This document shows positions 9,537 to 17,104 of a stretch of 20,000 bases of DNA, in pieces. The notes beneath the pieces were generated by a model that did no database searches, was not told where the DNA came from, and saw only the letters and a program-made list of their open reading frames with translations. Both the position numbers and the translations under genes were made by a program. The stretch lies in contig NZ_JADAKK010000019.1 in assembly GCF_020278625.1 (NCBI RefSeq), positions 1-20,000 on the forward strand, given 5' to 3'. Each line of letters begins with the position of its first letter. Within the stretch, counting starts at the first letter, position 1. This stretch comes from Wolbachia endosymbiont of Mansonella ozzardi (GTDB lineage: Bacteria > Pseudomonadota > Alphaproteobacteria > Rickettsiales > Anaplasmataceae).

Positions 9537-9820
9537 GTTTAATTTTTCGCACTACGTGCATTTCATGTCTTTAAAACTTCAGGTTTTTACCCATACAAGC
9601 TGAAACGCGCTTATAAGCAGTTTAGGACATTACCCAACGCCGGATTTTAAAATAGAGAGTGGAATAATTAGCTAACTTGGGGTTTTGTTGTCTTTTTTTT
9701 CTGCTTGGCAAATTCCTTAAATATTATAGCTTAGGCTAGTTGCGCTTAAAAGCAGCTAAATTGGAACGTTTAAGACGTAAAAACGCCAATACTGACAACA
9801 GATAGTAACCAGTTTTTTCG

Positions 9821-9858
9821 CCTTTTTTTTATTTAGTAAATTTTTTAAATTTATTGCC
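9821..9858 (+). repeat. Single-arm copy of repeat R2
   Basis: CCTTTTTTTTATTTAGTAAA followed by TTTTTTAAATTTATT matches the left arm of R2 at about 3793-3829. A more diverged copy with the same TTTTTT...CAAATTCCTTAAATATTA order lies at about 9693-9723. No partner arm in the opposite orientation is seen nearby. Confidence 0.5.
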
Positions 9859-9877
9859 AAAGTAACATCCTGATTAT

Positions 9878-9907
9878 CTTTGTTGCATAGCTAGCTATGC
9901 AACAAAG
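9878..9907. repeat. Perfect 30-bp palindrome (possible fused IS ends)
   Basis: The left half is CTTTGTTGCATAGCT and the right half its exact reverse complement, with no spacer. GGCTTTGTTGCAT-like sequences are common as terminal inverted repeats of several insertion sequences (known family pattern), so this may be two IS ends abutting after loss of the element. No transposase fragment is visible on either side. It is not followed by a T-run in either direction, so a terminator is less likely. Confidence 0.6.
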
Positions 9908-9932
9908 CCCATTGGCTCCATTTTTTCGTGAA

Positions 9933-9953
9933 TTCCAGCGTGTAACGCTGGAA
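9933..9953. repeat. Hairpin, 8-bp stem and 5-nt loop
   Basis: TTCCAGCG and CGCTGGAA flank TGTAA. It lies 40 nt past the wspB stop, at the end of the T4SS operon, where a terminator would be expected, but on the minus strand it is followed by ATTCACGAAAAAATGG, without the needed T-run. A role in 3' end stability is possible. Confidence 0.5.
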
Positions 9954-9992
9954 CGATACCAAAAGGTTACTTTCTCCAAAGAGCAACATGCC

Positions 9993-10865
9993 TTAAGATT
10001 TACTAACAAAATAGAAAATAAGACCAGCCCCTATACCGTGTGTAGCAAATAATCCACTGCCTATATTTATATTCTCCTGTTTTGCAACTCTTTCCGGTAG
10101 ATTGTCTTTAACATCGTAATCCAATGTCGATTTTGCTCCTGAAGTACCTGGTTTCACTTCCCCCAATAGAATAGATTTGCTTTTAGCTCGTGATCAGTAC
10201 CAAAAGCACCAAAATGCCTATATCCAACATACATATTTACACTTTCATTTACAGAATAATCAAGACCAGCTTTTAATTGATATGCAGGTCTTATTGACGC
10301 TTTTCCAAATATTTTTATCCTTGTTAAACCTACTCCAGCTCCAACATAAGGAGAAACTGTCATTCTTCAAATGATAGTAGGCATTTGCCATCATAGATGT
10401 GTTTTCAATTTGGTCATCATCAACTTTAGCAGCATACATATAAGCCTTGTTTGAGCTGCCTACTTCTTTAATTTTTAGGCACGACATACTCATTTGGTTG
10501 TCTTCTAAGCCAACATCATCTGCTTTTACAAAAAAGTACATCCCTTCCAATTCAGCTCTATAGCTGTTGTCACCCAATACTCCTTCATAGCTAAGCGTTA
10601 TCCATCCAGCAAAGGTGGACTATAGTCTCCTTTGTGTTCACTTGGTTTTTGACCTTTTATCTTGTTAGGAATTATACATCTCATTTATAGTTATGTGCTT
10701 CCTGGGGTTATTTTCTATTTTTTTCACTTCCAGTGAACCCATGTTATTAAAAAATTGGCCGTGATATCCGCTACCGAAGTAAAATCCTTCTGTTTCGCTT
10801 GCAAAAGACTGTTGTGACAATAACAAAGCAAATGCTGTAACTGCTAATGTTTTTTTATTACTCAT
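9993..10865 (-). pseudogene. wspB: Outer-membrane surface protein WspB (Wsp/OMP-1 family), degraded
   Basis: WspB is a beta-barrel surface antigen paralogous to Wsp, known in Wolbachia as the gene after virD4. The start MSNKKTLAVTAFALLLSQQSFA is a clean signal peptide, followed by SETEGFYFGSGYHGQFFNNM. The frame stops at 10665 after INEMYNS; removing one base gives YKIKGQKPSEHKGDYSP. A second shift lies near 10605 (FAGWITLSYEGVLGDNSYRAELEG), a third at about 10340-10380 (NAYYHLKN to SPYVGAGVGLTRI) and a fourth in a run of five C at about 10160 (LFYWG to VKPGTSGAKS). The end in the last frame is IGAGLIFYFVSKS with TAA at 9993-9995, a typical barrel terminus. Restored length is about 290 codons. 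It follows virD4 by 118 bp. Confidence 0.88.
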
Positions 10866-10983
10866 TTTGCCATTTCACTAACCTAAAGTAGATAATTTAA
10901 TACTAATTGATTAAAAATAGCTTAATGTGAAAAGCTTAATGATTTGCATAACTTGTTTTCTGAGCAAAAAAAAATAGGCAAAA

Positions 10984-13047
10984 TTAATCTTTACCTTTGG
11001 CCTTATTGTCATTTTTTAACTTGTCGTCAATATCTTCATTATCAAATTTCTCTTCCTTGTCTTCAAGCCCACCATCGTCTCTTTCTTCTTTAAATTCATC
11101 ACCACTTTCAAATTCTTCCTCTTCGTCATTAAACCCGTCATCTTCAAACTTGTCGCCAACATCCTCATCATCAAAATCTTCCTCTTTAAGCTCATCGTTA
11201 ATCTCTGATTCATCATATACTGCATCTTCGGTTCGAGCTTCAACAGGATAATCAGCAGCACTAGGCTCTGCAATAGCACTATTCTCTTCTTTACTAACTT
11301 TATCTTTGTTAGTAGCAGAAAAAACTTTATTTGGATCATATGGCTCTTGTGTAGGCACACGGGTTGGCTTGAATAGCTTTCTTGTGAAGGTGCTATCGCT
11401 ATAGTATAAAATTTTCTTTGATTTAATCGGGTAAGTCGATTCTATTAAAATTATCTGCTCATCACGTGGCAACATAATAATCTCTTGAGGTAGCAACAAC
11501 GCCCTCTGTGTCTCAGAGATATGCAACGACCTCGAAGCAGGATTCAAATCTAAAAATTTAGGTTTATTCAACGATTCTTGTTGTACAGTTTTGTTCCCTA
11601 TAAGTTGCGATATTAAATTAGCCGTCTCAATGTTATTAGCTGCGAAAGTTATCCTGTATGTTGAGTTTGATAAAAAGGAGTTCATCCCTGCTTCTTCGTA
11701 TATTCCTTTGAGCTGTTCAGTATCTTGAACAATTAAAAACAGTCTAACTCTGTAACCACGAAAATATGCAATACCTGTTTGAAATTGCTCCATTTTTCCA
11801 AGTGTTGGAAATTCGTCCATCAAAAACAATACACCATAAGGCTCATCATCCGACGGTAATTTTCTACACAAAAACTCAGTTGCTTGCTGGTAGAAAACCT
11901 GCATCAAAGGCCTTAACCTGTTTAGGTTATCTGGAGTTAAACCAACATAAACTGTAACTTTCTTCTTTTTAAAATCTAAAATATTAAAGTCACTTGTCGC
12001 CGTTGCAGTATCAATCAACGGGTTTGCCCACAATTCAAGCGATGAGTTCATGGTTGAAACGACACCTGATCTCTCTTTGTCAGCTTTTTGCAAAAAGGCT
12101 GCAATGTTCATATATGCCACAGGGTGTATTATTTTACCCATCGTATCCAAAACAACAGCAAGGTTGTAAACCACGTCATCACTACGCATCGTACGTACGA
12201 CTTCGCCAAAAGATTTAACTTTCTCTGGTGCAACAAGTAGGTATAATACTACTCCAACAAATAAGCTTCTTGCTTCATTTTGCCAAAAGTCTTGTTCAGG
12301 CATGATTAGGTTGGCTATTTTCTGTACATCATCAACCATCTGTCCAGGTTTTTCGCTAATCCACTCCAATGGGTTATAACAGTGGCTTACTCCATCTGGC
12401 TGTGCTGGATTCCATACATATACCTCTTGTCCCTGCCGTTCTCGCCAACCACTTGTTATTTCATAGTTTTCTAACTTTATGTCATGTACAATTATTGAGT
12501 CAGTCCAAAATAATAAATTGGGAATTACAAAACCAACACCTTTACCAGAGCCTGTAGGAGCAAACAGCAATGCATGTTGAAACCCATCAGCAATAAAGTA
12601 GCCTCTTTTATCTTTGCCAAGCAATAACCCTTTCTTGCTTCTTAACCCGGCTTTTCTTATGTCTTTCTCTGATGACCACTTCGAGTCTCCGTGTAGTGAT
12701 TCTTTCTTTTTAAATGGCCGCCATTCAACTATTCTTTCCCTTAAATTCCACAAAATAATCATCAAAACAACGATAGGCAGCGCAGAAGATACAATCAACT
12801 TAATTTTGATCTCAAAGCTATACAACTCTGGATTATGCCAACAATATTGCATATGATCAAAAATTGTTGGCCAAAGAGCTTGAGGAAAAGGCGTCAAGCT
12901 AGGGTTAATTGCTTTAAAATCCACGCCATCTGGACCATCAACAAGTAGGTAAAACAATACACCAGATAAATAGAAACAAAATTCTAGTACACTGGAAGCT
13001 ACAACCCCTCCTATCAAAATATTGCGTAGATGATTTCCATTACTCAT
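10984..13047 (-). CDS. virD4: Type IV secretion coupling ATPase VirD4
   Basis: VirD4 is the inner-membrane receptor that feeds substrates to the T4SS channel. The 687-aa product has two N-terminal membrane segments (about 9-36 and 83-100), a Walker A APTGSGKG at 163-170 (Lys169), a Walker B VLFLMDE at 406-412 and the family blocks PNLLFW, YNPL and LIVQDTEQL. From about residue 608 to 680 follows an extremely acidic tail rich in Asp/Glu with an internal duplication: EEDFDDEDVGDK at 622-633 and EEKFDNEDIDDK at 665-676. A tail of this kind is outside the core family fold and may bind basic substrates or effectors; that is inference. A good Shine-Dalgarno (GAGGAAA) precedes the ATG. It is 28 nt after virB11 and is the last intact gene of the operon. 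Confidence 0.96.
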   Translation of the reverse strand: MSNGNHLRNILIGGVVASSVLEFCFYLSGVLFYLLVDGPDGVDFKAINPSLTPFPQALWPTIFDHMQYCWHNPELYSFEIKIKLIVSSALPIVVLMIILWNLRERIVEWRPFKKKESLHGDSKWSSEKDIRKAGLRSKKGLLLGKDKRGYFIADGFQHALLFAPTGSGKGVGFVIPNLLFWTDSIIVHDIKLENYEITSGWRERQGQEVYVWNPAQPDGVSHCYNPLEWISEKPGQMVDDVQKIANLIMPEQDFWQNEARSLFVGVVLYLLVAPEKVKSFGEVVRTMRSDDVVYNLAVVLDTMGKIIHPVAYMNIAAFLQKADKERSGVVSTMNSSLELWANPLIDTATATSDFNILDFKKKKVTVYVGLTPDNLNRLRPLMQVFYQQATEFLCRKLPSDDEPYGVLFLMDEFPTLGKMEQFQTGIAYFRGYRVRLFLIVQDTEQLKGIYEEAGMNSFLSNSTYRITFAANNIETANLISQLIGNKTVQQESLNKPKFLDLNPASRSLHISETQRALLLPQEIIMLPRDEQIILIESTYPIKSKKILYYSDSTFTRKLFKPTRVPTQEPYDPNKVFSATNKDKVSKEENSAIAEPSAADYPVEARTEDAVYDESEINDELKEEDFDDEDVGDKFEDDGFNDEEEEFESGDEFKEERDDGGLEDKEEKFDNEDIDDKLKNDNKAKGKD
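11012..11184 (-). repeat. Internal duplication in the virD4 acidic tail
   Basis: About 42 nt at 11012-11056 and at 11142-11184 are similar in sequence and in frame; both contain ACTTGTCG.CAA.ATC.TCAT.ATCAAA on the plus strand. They encode EEKFDNEDIDDK and EEDFDDEDVGDK. The segment between them is also acidic but less clearly repeated. The copies differ at several positions, so the duplication is not recent. Confidence 0.6.
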
Positions 13048-13075
13048 AAACTACTTTTCCTCATTATGTATAAAT

Positions 13076-14068
13076 TTAAGCATTCCCATCCGATGATCTA
13101 GTAAATAATATTTCAGAAATGCTTCTTTTTCCCCCACTGGTTCTTTTAAGTTGAATAACAATATCGATTACATTTCTAATGTACGGTATGATCTGATCTG
13201 GAGGAATGCCAAGATTTGCTTGCATGACCATCAGTTTTATTTGCTCAAGGGCCATTGCTGGACTATCCGCATGAAGGGTTGATATTGATCCTGGATGACC
13301 AGTGTTTATTGCCCTAAGAAAGCTAAAAGCCTCCGCTCCACGGAGCTCACCAACTATTATTCTGTCTGGTCTTAAGCGTAAACATGCTTCTATCAAGTCT
13401 TGAGTGGTCACTTTGGCCCTACCTTGCCCTCCTTTAGAGGCAATCAAATGCACTCTATTTGGATGATCGTTCAAAACGATTTCCCTCGCATCTTCAACAG
13501 TAATAATTCTCTCTTCGGCTGGAATGGTACGCAAAGTTGCGTTAGTGAAAGTAGTTTTACCTGTAGAAGTTCCACCACTAATTATGATGTTTTTTTTATT
13601 TACTACAGCGTATTCTAAAAACTCTCTTATTCTCCTTTGCTTTAATAGTGAATCCAGGTGACGGTCCACTGGATCATCAGTTACTTCTATAACAGTTTCA
13701 GAAAAAGCCCCCATCTTTTCATAATCATCCAATGCTAATTGCATGTTAGAAGGTTTACGAATTGACATGACTACTTTATCAGACTCACATGCTGGTGGAA
13801 ATACTATCTGTATACGATAACCATTTGGTAGCGTAGCTGAAAGCAGCGGTATTTCTTCGCTCAGTTTTTGTTCTGTGGCTTGAGCAATCAGTCTGCTAAG
13901 AGATTTTAAATGGTTAAGATCGAATATCTCTAATTTTTCACACCTTATTTCACCACGATTTTCAATCCATACTTCCTTTGGATTATTTATTGATATTTCG
14001 TTTACTCCTTCCTCTTGAAAGATGCTTTGTAATGGCTCTAAATATGTATCAAGTGCAGCATAGTTCAT
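13076..14068 (-). CDS. virB11: Type IV secretion ATPase VirB11
   Basis: VirB11 is a hexameric AAA-type ATPase at the cytoplasmic face of the inner membrane that powers pilus/channel assembly and substrate passage. The 330-aa length is normal. An N-terminal domain (1-150) precedes Walker A GGTSTGKT at 165-172 (Lys171), the Asp box VEDAREI from 191, Walker B RIIVGE at 236-241 and the His box GHPGSISTLHAD at 258-268, all complete. Its ATG overlaps the virB10 stop by 4 nt (ATGA), suggesting translational coupling. Confidence 0.97.
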   Translation of the reverse strand: MNYAALDTYLEPLQSIFQEEGVNEISINNPKEVWIENRGEIRCEKLEIFDLNHLKSLSRLIAQATEQKLSEEIPLLSATLPNGYRIQIVFPPACESDKVVMSIRKPSNMQLALDDYEKMGAFSETVIEVTDDPVDRHLDSLLKQRRIREFLEYAVVNKKNIIISGGTSTGKTTFTNATLRTIPAEERIITVEDAREIVLNDHPNRVHLIASKGGQGRAKVTTQDLIEACLRLRPDRIIVGELRGAEAFSFLRAINTGHPGSISTLHADSPAMALEQIKLMVMQANLGIPPDQIIPYIRNVIDIVIQLKRTSGGKRSISEILFTRSSDGNA

Positions 14069-15549
14069 TTCACTGGGTTTAATATTGCCTGTGGAGGAAA
14101 TACTATATCTTGGTTAACAAATACTTTCAATGCAGTGCCTTGATCTACATAAACAGTTGGGTTTTTATCTGTAGATCTACCGACTATATCTAGCATATCT
14201 TTAGAAAAATCATTGATTGATTTGCTAATTGCTTCTTCATAGACAGATTTGCTTCCTTGTTCCCGCAATAATTGCCTTATATCTTCCAAAGTTATTTCAT
14301 CAACCTTATCATTATCAATTGAAGCCAAACCCAGGTCTTTTACTACTTGCTTAAATATCTCAACTAGGCTCCGTTCATTAGACGCGTTCTTAATTTTCCT
14401 AATAGCTCTAAGCCCAAGCTTCCATTTATCATTCTTTGCACTTTTTTCATCTTTTTCATCCTTCTTACTAAGAATATCCTTAAGGGAAGAAATATCTATT
14501 TCAGTTGCAGTGATAGCTTTCACCGCATCCATAGGAGTTAGCGTATCAACAAGATTAAAAGCCTTTTGTCCTATAACAGCTGACCCTACTGAAACGCCTG
14601 CAAGCAATATTGAAGAAAACAATGCACTTGCTATTTTATTATCAACTATGCCAGCTACTCCTGCTCTACCAAGTTCATCGGTACCAGGTGATGAAATAGC
14701 AATATCTATTCCATGAGGAAGAATAATCCTATTCCAGTTTATATTTATGCGAGCTCTTGCAACATTCGGGTCAAATGAATAGCCACCTATCAATCTTGAA
14801 CCTCTGGGTATTAAAACCGTATCACCAGTCTCTGCATAAACATTACTACTAACCACAGCACGTGGCGTTCCTTGCAGATCAGAACTTATTGCAGTTTCAA
14901 GAACAGCGTCAATAATTTTGCCTTGAGTAATCATAAACCCAAGTTTCCCCACTTTGGTAGCTACATTCGGCTGTACTGAAGTGTTGGATAAAATGGTATC
15001 GGCAGCCTTGTCCTCTTTACCACCACCTGAAATTGCTAACATTTGTGCATTACGCCTGTCTCTAGGATAACCACCCCTACCTATTGTAGGAAACGAGGTT
15101 GGTAAATTGCTGGTAATATTGCTATTAGGGAAGTTTTGCTTTGGCAAAACAGGTATATTTGACGTGGACGCTTCTTTTGGTTTTTCCTCTTCTTTTTTTA
15201 CCACTTCTTCTTTTTTAGCCTGTTTTACTTCCGGTATAACTTGCGGTGTAGAAAGAGGAGGTAAAGATGGCAGATCAGTTATTATCCTCTCATGAATCAT
15301 CGTATTATCTGGAACTTGTTCCAACTTTCCTTTCAATTCTTGAACATTTTGCTTCGTTTCTTCGTCTCTAAGAACTTCCACATCCTCTTCATCAGAAGAA
15401 GGACTAAAATAGAGATAATATACCCCGCCAACTAGAAGCACTAAAATAACAACCATTAATGCTCTGTGGCCTTGATTAGAGCCAACTGTTACTACCTTAC
15501 TCTCTATTTCTGACTCATTTTCCGAATTGTTACGCTTTTCTTTACTCAT
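14065..15549 (-). CDS. virB10: Type IV secretion core-complex protein VirB10
   Basis: VirB10 spans both membranes and links the ATPases to the outer-membrane ring. The 494-aa product has a charged cytoplasmic start, one membrane segment at about 29-48, a Lys/Glu/Pro-rich periplasmic linker (about 85-165) and the TrbI/VirB10 beta-barrel domain with VLIPRGSRLIGGYSF, ARININWNRIILPHG and the end VDQGTALKVFVNQDIVFPP. Between the antenna region (DLTPMDAV-like, near 340) and that end lies a long charged helical insertion of about 90-100 residues (SKKDEKDEKSAKNDKWK onward). Such an insertion is longer than in Agrobacterium or conjugative VirB10 as I recall them. It starts 16 nt after virB9. Confidence 0.94.
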   Translation of the reverse strand: MSKEKRNNSENESEIESKVVTVGSNQGHRALMVVILVLLVGGVYYLYFSPSSDEEDVEVLRDEETKQNVQELKGKLEQVPDNTMIHERIITDLPSLPPLSTPQVIPEVKQAKKEEVVKKEEEKPKEASTSNIPVLPKQNFPNSNITSNLPTSFPTIGRGGYPRDRRNAQMLAISGGGKEDKAADTILSNTSVQPNVATKVGKLGFMITQGKIIDAVLETAISSDLQGTPRAVVSSNVYAETGDTVLIPRGSRLIGGYSFDPNVARARININWNRIILPHGIDIAISSPGTDELGRAGVAGIVDNKIASALFSSILLAGVSVGSAVIGQKAFNLVDTLTPMDAVKAITATEIDISSLKDILSKKDEKDEKSAKNDKWKLGLRAIRKIKNASNERSLVEIFKQVVKDLGLASIDNDKVDEITLEDIRQLLREQGSKSVYEEAISKSINDFSKDMLDIVGRSTDKNPTVYVDQGTALKVFVNQDIVFPPQAILNPVK

Positions 15550-15565
15550 GTTATATGCACCACAG

Positions 15566-16369
15566 CTAAAGTGACCTATTTATAATTTCAATTTCATTAT
15601 TCTCATAATGCACAAACAACTTCTTATGCACTCCTTTTATTATAACATAACCATCAAACAACAGTCTTTTACAGGGTAATTTAGTTTTACCTTCTTCTGT
15701 AAAAATCTGAGGTATTTTGTTACTGTCCCTAAATTTGAAATAGGTTAAATAGCCATCGTCAAATAACTCAATTGGTATTATATCAGTGTTAACACCTTCA
15801 TCGATATATGTATAATTGTACTTCGTGTCATTCTCCTGTATCACTCCTTCTGGCTTGTCTACAACATATTGCATTTGAGTAGGCGTTGATACTTCATCTA
15901 AATCAACATCGAATTCATCTTCCTCTTGAGGGTAATAAAAACGTACTACATAAGATATATCTTTTTCAGCAGAGTAATCATGACTTATTTTCTCAGTATC
16001 TGGATATTTATCGTAATTTGGTCTTGAGATTAAATCAAAAATGTAATTTCTTTTTTTGGTTGTTGTAATAATCATGTTAGTGCGGCTACTAACTTCAAAA
16101 GGCATAATGAGTAATTTATTGTCATAAGGGCTAATTTTCCAACTTGACGCATCACCAACAGCAATGTTTTTGACTTTTTCCCCCTCTGCAAATTCAATAT
16201 AAGAATAGTAACCTTGACTAAAAACAACTGTAAATACTTCGTTAGGACTATACACAAAAGTTTTTATTCTGCTATCTACAGAAATAGGCTTATTGTAATT
16301 AACTGCTACACTCAAACTACTATTTATCAGTAAAGCTAAAACTAACAATATTCTACACATATTCATCAT
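15566..16369 (-). CDS. virB9: Type IV secretion core-complex protein VirB9
   Basis: VirB9 is a periplasmic/outer-membrane component that, with VirB10 and VirB7, forms the core complex. The 267-aa product has a signal peptide (MMNMCRILLVLALLINSSLS, cleavage probably near residue 22), the N-terminal domain with YSPNEVFTVVFSQGYYSYIEF and the C-terminal VirB10-binding domain with YTYIDEG, IFDDGYLTYFKF-like sequence and VHYENNEIEIINRS. No virB7 is seen beside it. The first ATG is followed by a second at once, and a third at codon 4, so the exact start is uncertain by 1-3 residues. Its start lies inside the end of virB8 (17-nt overlap). Confidence 0.94.
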   Translation of the reverse strand: MMNMCRILLVLALLINSSLSVAVNYNKPISVDSRIKTFVYSPNEVFTVVFSQGYYSYIEFAEGEKVKNIAVGDASSWKISPYDNKLLIMPFEVSSRTNMIITTTKKRNYIFDLISRPNYDKYPDTEKISHDYSAEKDISYVVRFYYPQEEDEFDVDLDEVSTPTQMQYVVDKPEGVIQENDTKYNYTYIDEGVNTDIIPIELFDDGYLTYFKFRDSNKIPQIFTEEGKTKLPCKRLLFDGYVIIKGVHKKLFVHYENNEIEIINRSL

Positions 16370-17033
16370 CTACCCTATAAGAAGTAACCTGAAATCCTAA
16401 TGGATTAACGTATCTCTGCTGATCATTCATTTCAAGTGATGCATACTTATATGACATGATGACTATCTTGTTTTTTCTTACAGAGCTTCCATCTTTTCGT
16501 GTAAATTCCACGGTAAACCTCACTTGAAAGGTGTCATCATACAATCTCTGAATTGAGCGAATCTTAAACTCACTTTTAACAAAACCCGAATATAAATTGA
16601 AAAGATCATCCATGTTCTGTGAGCTGATATAATTTCTAAATTCATTATATACATTGGGTGAAGAAAATAACCTCACCTTTGTGTAATAGTTATAATTGTA
16701 GTTATATTGATCAAAAACCTCTCTTGCCTTTATATATTCTGCAATAAAGTGATTGTTTAGTACTTTATTTGCAGAATATTGTTTTACTGTAACAGGATCA
16801 ACCAATTGTATTATTCCAGATTTTTTTTCAATTTCTATAACAAATGGTTCAATAGTGCTACTTGTACTAATTTTAAATATAGCCAATATGCTTATAGAAA
16901 TTGCTACTAATAATATTAATGTAAATAAGAGTAAAGTATTTCTCTGAGCAACAACTGTGCTATGACGACTCGAATTCCAATTTATATCCTTACCCAACGA
17001 TTCACTATTTTTCTGTTTGAAAAGCTTTAGCAT
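16353..17033 (-). CDS. virB8: Type IV secretion inner-membrane protein VirB8
   Basis: VirB8 is a bitopic inner-membrane protein that nucleates T4SS assembly. The 226-aa length is typical. A short cytoplasmic start is followed by a membrane segment at about 33-54 and a periplasmic NTF2-like domain (FVIEIEKKSGIIQLVDPVTV, AEYIKAREVFDQYNYNY, FQVRFTVEFTRKDGS, YVNPLGFQVTSYRVD), which is the family order. Wolbachia usually carries a second virB8 elsewhere; this is the operon copy. It begins 71 nt after ribA. Only a weak Shine-Dalgarno-like AGAAAA precedes the ATG. Confidence 0.94.
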   Translation of the reverse strand: MLKLFKQKNSESLGKDINWNSSRHSTVVAQRNTLLLFTLILLVAISISILAIFKISTSSTIEPFVIEIEKKSGIIQLVDPVTVKQYSANKVLNNHFIAEYIKAREVFDQYNYNYNYYTKVRLFSSPNVYNEFRNYISSQNMDDLFNLYSGFVKSEFKIRSIQRLYDDTFQVRFTVEFTRKDGSSVRKNKIVIMSYKYASLEMNDQQRYVNPLGFQVTSYRVDDEYV

Positions 17034-17104
17034 TTTAATTTTCTAAAAACCTTAACCAACATTAACGAATATAGTAAATCAACAAAGTAGTTACAACAGA
17101 AAAG

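Larger units (their letters stand above)
9370..9992. other. Repeat-rich gap between the parB and wspB pseudogenes (convergent)
   Basis: There is no gene in these 623 bp. In order they hold the inverted R1 copy c (9392-9536), a block with GCGCTTATAAGCAG and ATTACCCAACGCCGG-type sequence, two arm-like R2 copies (about 9693-9723 and 9821-9858) each preceded by long T-runs, the 30-bp palindrome 9878-9907 and a hairpin at 9933-9953. The stretch GCGCTTAAAAGCAGC near 9740 echoes GCGCTTATAAGCAG near 9610, so the block is partly internally duplicated. Confidence 0.6.

Noticed and set aside
9878..9953. Rho-independent terminator for the vir operon
   Set aside because: Two hairpins exist but neither is followed by a T-run on the minus strand.
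10154..10577. Two short overlapping genes
   Set aside because: Their products are consecutive parts of WspB joined by a frameshift near 10340-10380.
10997..11360. Ser-rich (plus) and Lys/Leu-rich (minus) open frames over the virD4 end
   Set aside because: Both are shadows of the Asp/Glu codon-rich virD4 tail; the virD4 frame carries the family motifs.
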